DNA from: Hydrogenophilus sp.
GTDB lineage: Bacteria > Pseudomonadota > Gammaproteobacteria > Burkholderiales > Thiobacillaceae
Length of the DNA stretch: 64,000 bases
Assembly: GCA_020725265.1 (NCBI GenBank)
Contig: DYFK01000008.1
Span: 87,846 to 151,845, forward strand
Reading direction: 5' to 3'
In this document: positions 23,359 to 29,950 of the stretch, piece after piece
Layout of the letters: every line of letters begins with the position of its first letter
Position numbering within the stretch: the stretch's first letter is position 1
Notes under the pieces: model-generated
Database searches by the model: none
What the model saw: only the letters and a program-made list of their open reading frames with translations
What the model was told of the DNA's origin: nothing
Translations under genes and position numbers: made by a program

Positions 23359-25124
23359 GGTTCTCCCCCATCGAACAGCGATTGCTGCCCCGGTGCCCTT
23401 CTCCCCTCCCCCGCAAGCGGGGGAGGGGCCGGGGGAGAGGGGGGTTCCGGCGCCGCCGGCAGGTTCTCCACCCGCAACGAATAATCGTCATGCCCCCACT
23501 CGCAGCGCGACAGCACCTGCTTCGGGATTTTCTTCACCGTGAGATTGGCGAACTCCTCCCGGCTGCGGAAGGCCGGACACAGCACCAGCAAAGTCCGCTC
23601 CGGCCCCACCTCGTCGGCAAGCTGCTGCAACTGCTCATGGCTCAGGGTGGCGGTGGTGACGTAGATGAAATCCCGCTCTGTGGAATGGCCGTGCTGCCAG
23701 TACACCGCGTCGGAGGGCGCATAGGTGAAGCCCTCCAGCTTGCACAACGCCTCCGCCAGCATGGCGGCGTTGTAGTCTCGGTGGATGACCCAGTTGCCCC
23801 ACTTGTCCTTTTCCAGCAGCGACGGCGCCAGCCGGTAATAGCGGAACCCGCCGCCGCCCTTCCAATTCACCGCCTTGCTGATGCCGCCCTGGTCTTCGCC
23901 GTCGATGACCTTCTTCAGGCGCGGAATGATGTGGGTGTGACAGTGCCCCCCCAGTTCCACCATGATCCAGCGCCGCCCCATCTTGTGGGCTACGGCACCG
24001 GTGGTGCCCGAACCTGCAAACGAATCAAGAACAATATCCCCTGGTTTCGTTGCTAGGTCGAAGCACCGCTTGATCAATGCCTCAGGTTTCTTTCCTTTTG
24101 GAAATTCAACACCACCTTCGTTGTGAAGGTTATTGGACAGAATGTCATCCCAAAGACTGGTGAGCGGCTCGCCTGCCACATATTGGCCGTCAATCAGCTT
24201 TAGCTTGTCAGAATAGAAGAGGATGCGTTCGCCATTCGTGAAGTACATGTTTGAATGAGCATCACGTTCGAGCAGGAGAACTTCGTTAGGCGTGGCTTTT
24301 GACTGGTCTATCATGCCGCGTGCTTCACTGCTTACTGCGTTGTAATCAGGACGAGCAAGACGAACCACTTGCTGCGCGTGAGTCATCACGAAATCAGAGA
24401 GCAGATCTTCGTACTCGTCGCCGAGGGCCTTCTTGATGCCTTTTTCTGAAATGCCAAGGCTCTGTGCGAAAGCCCTTGTTAGCGTCGTGAAGCGCCACAT
24501 CGCATAGGGATCAGCGAAATTTTCAATGAACTGGCCATATCGCTTATCTCGCTCGGCACGCGCTGTGAAAACACGATTGGGAGCCCACGCCGACCTATTC
24601 TTTGCGTAAATCAGGATGAAATTGGTGGTGCTGACAACACCAGGATTGATCGACTTATGCCCGGTCGCTGATCCCTGTTTAAACGAGACGACTGATACCC
24701 GATTGGCCCGTCCGAAAACTTCGTCAAGCAGGACGATCAGGTAGCCAAGTTCGTTATCGTCAATATGGACGAACAGCGTGCCGTCATCAGACATCAAGCG
24801 GCGTAGGGACTCAGCGCGATCTCGAATCAAGCCGAGCCAGATCGAGTGCTCGTAACCATCGTCATAATGCTCAAAGGCCTGCTGGGTATTGAATGGGGGG
24901 TCGATATACACGCACTTCACCCGCCCCGCGAACTCCGCCTCCAGCGCCTTCAAGGCCAGCAGGTTGTCGCCGAAGATCAGCCGGTTGTCGAAGAGGTCGT
25001 TGTCGCTCACCCGATGCCCGGCGTGATAACTCCGCGCCGGCTCTTCCAGCAGGATGCGCGGCTCCAGCCGAGGCCGGCTCTCCTTGCCGATCCAGGTGAG
25101 TTCGAGTTTTTGCTTGTTTTTCAT
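23355..25124 (-). CDS. Type III DNA methyltransferase (Mod subunit), beta-class
   Basis: 589 residues. Motif IV DPPFNTQ (75-81) precedes motif I DSFAGSGTTGAVA (about 365-377), the permuted order of beta-class N6-adenine methylases of type III systems. The region between is the target recognition part; its DNA is visibly lower in GC than both flanks. The C-terminal tail ends QQSLFDGGEP and contains the in-frame palindromic insert PSPPAPPPLAGEG. Mod confers sequence specificity on Res and protects self DNA. It overlaps tcmP and rhuM by 4 bases each. Confidence 0.93.
   Translation of the reverse strand: MKNKQKLELTWIGKESRPRLEPRILLEEPARSYHAGHRVSDNDLFDNRLIFGDNLLALKALEAEFAGRVKCVYIDPPFNTQQAFEHYDDGYEHSIWLGLIRDRAESLRRLMSDDGTLFVHIDDNELGYLIVLLDEVFGRANRVSVVSFKQGSATGHKSINPGVVSTTNFILIYAKNRSAWAPNRVFTARAERDKRYGQFIENFADPYAMWRFTTLTRAFAQSLGISEKGIKKALGDEYEDLLSDFVMTHAQQVVRLARPDYNAVSSEARGMIDQSKATPNEVLLLERDAHSNMYFTNGERILFYSDKLKLIDGQYVAGEPLTSLWDDILSNNLHNEGGVEFPKGKKPEALIKRCFDLATKPGDIVLDSFAGSGTTGAVAHKMGRRWIMVELGGHCHTHIIPRLKKVIDGEDQGGISKAVNWKGGGGFRYYRLAPSLLEKDKWGNWVIHRDYNAAMLAEALCKLEGFTYAPSDAVYWQHGHSTERDFIYVTTATLSHEQLQQLADEVGPERTLLVLCPAFRSREEFANLTVKKIPKQVLSRCEWGHDDYSLRVENLPAAPEPPSPPAPPPLAGEGRRAPGQQSLFDGGEP
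23403..23428. repeat. GC-rich palindromic element inside the 3' end of mod
   Basis: CCCCTCCCCCGC-AA-GCGGGGGAGGGG, identical to the core at 10482-10507. It is in frame and adds a Pro-rich linker near the Mod C-terminus. Confidence 0.85.
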
Positions 25125-26392
25125 GGGAAAAATAGTGACCGCTGGGGCGGCGCAATAATTTGATCGCTCGATTTTATTTGCTGGGCAGAACGGCGTTTCA
25201 CCCCCCCCGGACTGATGATCTCAACCACTCTCCCCTCAAGCTGTTGCCCCAAGGAGTCCCGATAAATAATCGCCGAAGCTGGCGACTCATTGCAGGTCGT
25301 GGCAAACAACTCACCAAAGCTGAGGCCTTCAGCATTGGCATAAACAAGGCGGGGTATCTGTTCATTCAAAGCGGCAATGCTGGCTTTGCGGGCGACATCG
25401 TCGAACTCGAACCCCAAACAGGTTTGGCCCTTGCGTTCATCGTCATGATCCGGGTCGTAGCCGACCATCTGGAACATCTCCAACCCTGGACCACCATAGT
25501 GGATAAAGTAATTGTTGTTATTCCAGTGCACCTCGGTCATGACGTCGCGTGCCCGGTGATGCTGCGAAAGGTGGATAAGCCAGTAATCGCCATGCCCTTT
25601 CTTGTTCCGGATGAAAAAGGGCGTGTAGTACTTGGCACCACATCGATTTACCAATGAGCGGTAAAGTCCGCTTTGTATGAACAGACGCCAGTCTTTTTCG
25701 GAGTTTTTGATCTCATCGATAGAGCGGCCTTGCAGGATGTCCGGTATGCCGATTTCATCAAGCAACGACTGCGTGAGTTCGCCTACGCCGGCGAAATTCA
25801 GGAATGAGTCGACGCCGAAAGTCAGGATGACTTCGGCGCTTGGTAATTGGGCAAAGATCTTTCGGACCAGTGGAGCCGGTATGTCTTTGTAACCATATTG
25901 ATCCAGTGCGAAGATCGACCGGCCATTTTTTGGGCTTTTCCGTTTAATGAAATCGATGATGTCGTCAGCTTCGTCCTGAAATTTGGCATGGCGGAGCTGG
26001 ATGTTGTTTCCGATATGACCGCCATGTCCTTCTTCCCGCAACACCTTGTCGAGATGCGCGTGAGCATGGCGATCGGCTTCGATGAAAAAATAGTCAACCT
26101 TCAGGTCAACGGGCTTCCTGCGCCCCTGGTTGATCAGAAAATCCGCCTCGCGGGTAGCATCGAGAAAGATGAAGGGGGAACCCTTGACGAGTTCACCGGT
26201 ATCGCTGTGGACGTATTGACCACCACCGGCGAAACCATCCACAAGTGTGAGTCGAAGAACATCCTGATTGGGCGAGCTGACCAAGGTCTGGAAATACGCG
26301 GCCAGATACGACTGCAGTATCCGGTGTTTGGCAATACTATGCGGTTGTATGAGATCGGGCCCATTTTTCCAGTTGTATGGCTTGCGAGACAT
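25121..26392 (-). CDS. tcmP: Three-Cys-motif partner protein TcmP
   Basis: 423 residues. N-terminus KPYNWKNGPDLIQPHSIAKHRILQSYLAAYFQTL and LTLVDGFAGGGQY are the TcmP signature; the second resembles a methyltransferase motif I. FIEADRHAHAHLDKVL and FALDQYGYKDIP follow. TcmP is defined by its pairing with three-Cys-motif (Gp37/Gp68-like) proteins, and that partner is the adjacent upstream gene. Molecular activity is unknown; a nucleic-acid methyltransferase-like fold is inferred. ATG 26392 has AAGGA just upstream; the track start is a TTG. It overlaps mod by 4 bases. Confidence 0.88.
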   Translation of the reverse strand: MSRKPYNWKNGPDLIQPHSIAKHRILQSYLAAYFQTLVSSPNQDVLRLTLVDGFAGGGQYVHSDTGELVKGSPFIFLDATREADFLINQGRRKPVDLKVDYFFIEADRHAHAHLDKVLREEGHGGHIGNNIQLRHAKFQDEADDIIDFIKRKSPKNGRSIFALDQYGYKDIPAPLVRKIFAQLPSAEVILTFGVDSFLNFAGVGELTQSLLDEIGIPDILQGRSIDEIKNSEKDWRLFIQSGLYRSLVNRCGAKYYTPFFIRNKKGHGDYWLIHLSQHHRARDVMTEVHWNNNNYFIHYGGPGLEMFQMVGYDPDHDDERKGQTCLGFEFDDVARKASIAALNEQIPRLVYANAEGLSFGELFATTCNESPASAIIYRDSLGQQLEGRVVEIISPGGVKRRSAQQIKSSDQIIAPPQRSLFFP

Positions 26393-26400
26393 AACTTCCT

Positions 26401-27147
26401 TCAAGGCAAGGCGGATACTGCGGGCATGTCATCCCAAGTACGGCCTGCGAGTAGCCGTCCATTGGCTTTCTTGGAGCGCCGCTTGCCATCGGCCCCCCAC
26501 CCTCCCCATTGTTTGAAAAAGAACTGCACTTTCTGTGCTTCGCATTGCTGGCGGATATTTTCCACCCATTCGACCTTCATCGGCCTGGCCTTCGGCCCTG
26601 ATTCCCCTCCCACGATTACCCAGTGGATGCCGTCAAGATTTAGCTTGCCCAGATCTTCTAGTAGCGGCTCAATCGATAGGAAGCGTATGCGCGCTTCCAC
26701 TTTCCTTAGGCAATCGATTCGCGCTAGGCCACTCAATTTGTCTTCAACTGTCACGCCAATCCATGCATTGGATGGCACGGTACGAGGCCTGAAATACGAG
26801 GCCAGCCGCTCCGCACGTTTGGTGAGTATCTGGAAAGTATGTTGAGGGCAACGCTCAATGACATCGAAGACCTGTTCGATGTAGGTGTCGCTAACCTTCT
26901 TATGGAAAAGGTCCGACATTGAGTTAACAAAATAGACGGCGGGTTTTTTTCGATTGATCGGTTCCGATAATCTGTTCGGCAAGAGTGTCAGCTGGAAACC
27001 GTTCTCGTAGCCGGGCGTTCCCATGGCCTTGAGCCGCTTGGCCATGGCCTCCGCATAGCAGTGCTTACAGCCAGCGGAAATCTTGCTGCAACCCACGGTC
27101 GGGTTCCAGGTCGCTTCAGTCCACTCGATACGGCTGGTTTGTGACAT
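26401..27147 (-). CDS. Three-Cys-motif protein, phage Gp37/Gp68 (DUF5131) family
   Basis: 248 residues. Near the N-terminus IEWTEATWNPTVGCSKISAGCKHCYAE shows C20-x6-C27-x2-C30, a radical-SAM-like iron-sulfur ligand set. Further family segments are VYFVNSMSDLFHKKV, TFQILTKRAERL, WIGVTVED, RFLSIEPLLEDLG and WVIVGGESGPKARP. The family occurs in phages and in pairs with TcmP. Its substrate is unknown; radical modification of nucleic acid or nucleotides is a guess. It is followed after 8 bases by tcmP and preceded by a 21-base gap to the PIN-like gene. Confidence 0.9.
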   Translation of the reverse strand: MSQTSRIEWTEATWNPTVGCSKISAGCKHCYAEAMAKRLKAMGTPGYENGFQLTLLPNRLSEPINRKKPAVYFVNSMSDLFHKKVSDTYIEQVFDVIERCPQHTFQILTKRAERLASYFRPRTVPSNAWIGVTVEDKLSGLARIDCLRKVEARIRFLSIEPLLEDLGKLNLDGIHWVIVGGESGPKARPMKVEWVENIRQQCEAQKVQFFFKQWGGWGADGKRRSKKANGRLLAGRTWDDMPAVSALP

Positions 27148-27168
27148 GGCGTATGCGCTAATTAGCGG

Positions 27169-27666
27169 TCAGAACGTCCAGCCTTGCTGGTGCATGAATT
27201 CTTCCAGGTCGATGCAGGGAATCTTGAAGTGGGCACAGACGTTGGGAATTTTGGCCGCATTAGGCTTGAGGGTGAGCGGCTTGCCGCCGCGCTGCCAGCC
27301 TTCCTCGGTGACCACCGTTGCCCCGTTGATCCGGGCGCAGGCGATGACGAAGGGGTCGGCGACGGGCGTGCCCTTGAGCCGCTGCTGGGCGCCGATCAAG
27401 CCCTGGAAGTGCTTGATCTTGAATATTTTGGCCACGAACAGCAGTTCGGGCCCGGTCGGCGTGGTGAATAAAGCCTTGTTGCCCTTCACCCATTTCATGA
27501 CTTCTTCGCTGACCGCCTGCCGTTCCAGTTCGTTGTACACCTCGCGCGTGGAGAGGAGTTCTTGCCAGGCAACGAGGTCGTCCAGGCCATCCCAGATGCT
27601 CTTGAAGACGCGTGGGTAGAAATGTTGGAGGGAGCGAATGGAACTAGTGTCGAAGACATAGCTCAT
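27169..27666 (-). CDS. DUF4411 PIN-like predicted nuclease
   Basis: 165 residues. SYVFDTSSIRSL (first Asp), ELLSTREVYNELE and VADPFVIACARINGATVVTEE (acidic residues) follow the PIN-fold plan of DUF4411. The family normally pairs with an HTH-ImmA/IrrE protein encoded just upstream, as here with a 4-bp overlap, and is considered the toxin half. RNase activity is inferred from fold. Confidence 0.85.
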   Translation of the reverse strand: MSYVFDTSSIRSLQHFYPRVFKSIWDGLDDLVAWQELLSTREVYNELERQAVSEEVMKWVKGNKALFTTPTGPELLFVAKIFKIKHFQGLIGAQQRLKGTPVADPFVIACARINGATVVTEEGWQRGGKPLTLKPNAAKIPNVCAHFKIPCIDLEEFMHQQGWTF

Positions 27667-28835
27667 GCCTCGGCCCCTTGCAGAATCCGCTCTTCGAAAC
27701 CGGCGTAGTTCTTAGGCTTGATGCCCAAAAGATCGGCGGCCTGCTCAAGGCTAATCTGGTGTCGGTAATGGCGGCTGACCACTTCCTTGGCGAAACGGTC
27801 GCTGATGTAAGCGCCCTGGTTGAGATACCAGTTGCCGCCACCGGCTTCTTTTTTCTGGGCGGCCCAATACTTGGCCTTGCGTTCATAAAACGCTTGGCCA
27901 ACCCTGCCCTGATCGAGAAAGCGACGCAGGATGGCTTCCCTGCTGACTCCGTAGCGATTGGCGAGGGCGGCAAACTGGGCCTCCGTGGCCTGCTCCAAGT
28001 TCGCGGGAAACTGTTCTGCCTGGTCTGCGAAGTCCTGTGCCGGAATGAGGACTTCCGCGGCGATGGCATTACAGAACTGCTCGACCTTCCGTTCATTGCG
28101 CGGCAATTGCTCAATGTAGGCGGTGTCGAACTTGCTCAAGCCGTTCATGCTCAGGAGCAGATGGGCGAGTTCGTGGAGCAGGCTGAATATCTGTCGGGTC
28201 TTGGTGGTGCTGTTGTTGAGATATACAACCGGCAAATGCTCGTCCATCAAGCAAAAGCCGGAGATGTCCTTCTGTTTGAACGCGGCCTTGAAAACGAAGA
28301 TGCCGCAAGCCTCGATGGCACTCCGCCATGCCTTGAGGGCTTGCTCGTCAGTTTTCCAGGCGGCCTGCTGTTCAAGCGTGATGCCCAATTGCTCGCGAAT
28401 GGCCTGGGCCTGGCCGGCAATGTCTTTTGACAGCGAAAGAGATACGGTTTTCCAGATATGCCGCTCGGCGGGGTTGTGTCCGTCGAACAGGTCACGCAAG
28501 GCAAGTTGGTAGGCGTGGGCGCGGCGGATGTGCAGATAGGTATCGCGTTGAAGCGTCTGCAAATCCGCCTCCGGTAACGTCCGGAACTCGCGTTGCGGAA
28601 GAGTTTCCTCCGGAGGGGTCGGCAAGAAAAACACCGCCAATGGCCGTTTATATATTTCGTATGCCAGTTTTTCCAATTGCGGATAAGTGGGTGCGGCGGT
28701 CCCATCTTCCCAGGCCTCGATCTCCTCGGGTTGCCGCTTTAACTTGCTGGCAACATCAATGATATCTAGCCCGACTGACTGCCTGGCCCACCGGAAAATT
28801 GCGGGCTGGATGCCCATGACAGGTTCGTGTTTCAT
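27663..28835 (-). CDS. HTH plus ImmA/IrrE-family metallopeptidase
   Basis: 390 residues. N-terminal XRE-like HTH (about 15-65; RQSVGLDIIDVASKLKRQPEEIEAWEDGTAAPTYPQLEKLA), then a zinc metallopeptidase domain with HELAH (221-225), followed by a C-terminal helical region. ImmA/IrrE proteins cleave repressors after a signal. Encoded immediately before a DUF4411 PIN-like protein, it is the probable antitoxin/regulator of that pair and could act as a switch for the whole operon (inference). Confidence 0.9.
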   Translation of the reverse strand: MKHEPVMGIQPAIFRWARQSVGLDIIDVASKLKRQPEEIEAWEDGTAAPTYPQLEKLAYEIYKRPLAVFFLPTPPEETLPQREFRTLPEADLQTLQRDTYLHIRRAHAYQLALRDLFDGHNPAERHIWKTVSLSLSKDIAGQAQAIREQLGITLEQQAAWKTDEQALKAWRSAIEACGIFVFKAAFKQKDISGFCLMDEHLPVVYLNNSTTKTRQIFSLLHELAHLLLSMNGLSKFDTAYIEQLPRNERKVEQFCNAIAAEVLIPAQDFADQAEQFPANLEQATEAQFAALANRYGVSREAILRRFLDQGRVGQAFYERKAKYWAAQKKEAGGGNWYLNQGAYISDRFAKEVVSRHYRHQISLEQAADLLGIKPKNYAGFEERILQGAEA

Positions 28836-28868
28836 CGTTCGGTTCCTCCTCCCCAGGGCGTCTCATCG

Positions 28869-29855
28869 TTATGTAATAGAAGAAAAAGCCGATTCCCTTT
28901 CCCTGGCTTTGGTCAAATCCTTGAGTGCCAGGAATTCCTGGTTGCGCAAAATCATGCGCTTGATGGCGCGTCGAGCGATACGCTCGATGTCCGCCGGGCT
29001 GAGCCCTTTGAATATTTTCAGCAAGGATTGGGAGTCGGTCTCGAACTGGCGCCGCACCCCACGCAGCTTCAATTGCAGTATCTGGGGCAGCAAATCAGTT
29101 CCAGGCACGGGAAATTCGAGGGTGTCGTCGAAACGTCGCCATACGGCACTGTCCAGTATTTGCTCGTGATTGGTGGCAGCGATGAGCAGGCTCTTGCCGC
29201 GATAGCCATCCATCATTTGCAGGACGGCGTTCACCACTCGCCGGAGTTCGCCATGCTCGCTGCTATCCGCGCGCTCCTTGCCCAATGCATCGAATTCGTC
29301 GAATAGGGCCACTACCTCGTTCTGGTCGATGAAGTCGAATACCTTGCGCAGATTGGCGGCGGTCTCGCCCAAATAGGAGGAAACCAGGGCGTCGAGACGG
29401 ACAATTGCGAGAGGCAGATCCAATTCCGAGGCGATCACTTCCGCCGCCATGGTCTTGCCGCACCCAGGGGGGCCGAAAAACAGCACTTTGGATGCCGGCT
29501 GCAAGCCATAGGAACGGAGGACGTCCGCACGCCGGTGCTCTTCAAGCAAATCTTCGATGGCGGACATTCCCGCCTTGGACAAAACAAGCTCTTCAAGGGA
29601 GCGTTGGGATTGCCGGATATCCAATAACGGGAGGCCGCGTTCCTTGTCAGTCGGGACGCTGGACGGAATGCGCAGGAAGGAGGCGGGGGCAGGTTTAGAC
29701 TCGCCATACAGAATCCGCTCCAAATCGTTGGCCAGCAGATGGTGCTGCTTTTGCCGTTCTTCCTCGATGATGGATTTCGATGCCGCTTTGAAGGCGGCGA
29801 GATCACCCCCGGCCCCGGCCTTTATCAATTGCCGCAATACCTTACCGCTCGCCAT
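28869..29855 (-). CDS. AAA+ ATPase (FtsH/CDC48-like single AAA domain)
   Basis: 328 residues. An N-terminal helical region (about 1-60) precedes an AAA module: GPPGCGKT (128-135), Walker B VVALFDEFDALG, sensor 1 LIAATNHE, arginine finger region DSAVWRRFDDTLEFPVP and a lid with LSPADIERIARRA. Relatives with this N-terminus are often encoded beside a subtilase-family (S8) protease as an ATPase-protease pair (recalled). No such protease is in this locus. GAGGAG precedes the ATG. It lies second in the operon and may remodel proteins or complexes for its neighbours. Confidence 0.87.
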   Translation of the reverse strand: MASGKVLRQLIKAGAGGDLAAFKAASKSIIEEERQKQHHLLANDLERILYGESKPAPASFLRIPSSVPTDKERGLPLLDIRQSQRSLEELVLSKAGMSAIEDLLEEHRRADVLRSYGLQPASKVLFFGPPGCGKTMAAEVIASELDLPLAIVRLDALVSSYLGETAANLRKVFDFIDQNEVVALFDEFDALGKERADSSEHGELRRVVNAVLQMMDGYRGKSLLIAATNHEQILDSAVWRRFDDTLEFPVPGTDLLPQILQLKLRGVRRQFETDSQSLLKIFKGLSPADIERIARRAIKRMILRNQEFLALKDLTKARERESAFSSIT

Positions 29856-29950
29856 GATGTTCTCCTCGCATTGTCGGCACCCTTATCATCCCCACGAATT
29901 TGCCCGGACGCCGCAGTTTATATGATCCAAATGGTAACCAGCCCTCAGGC

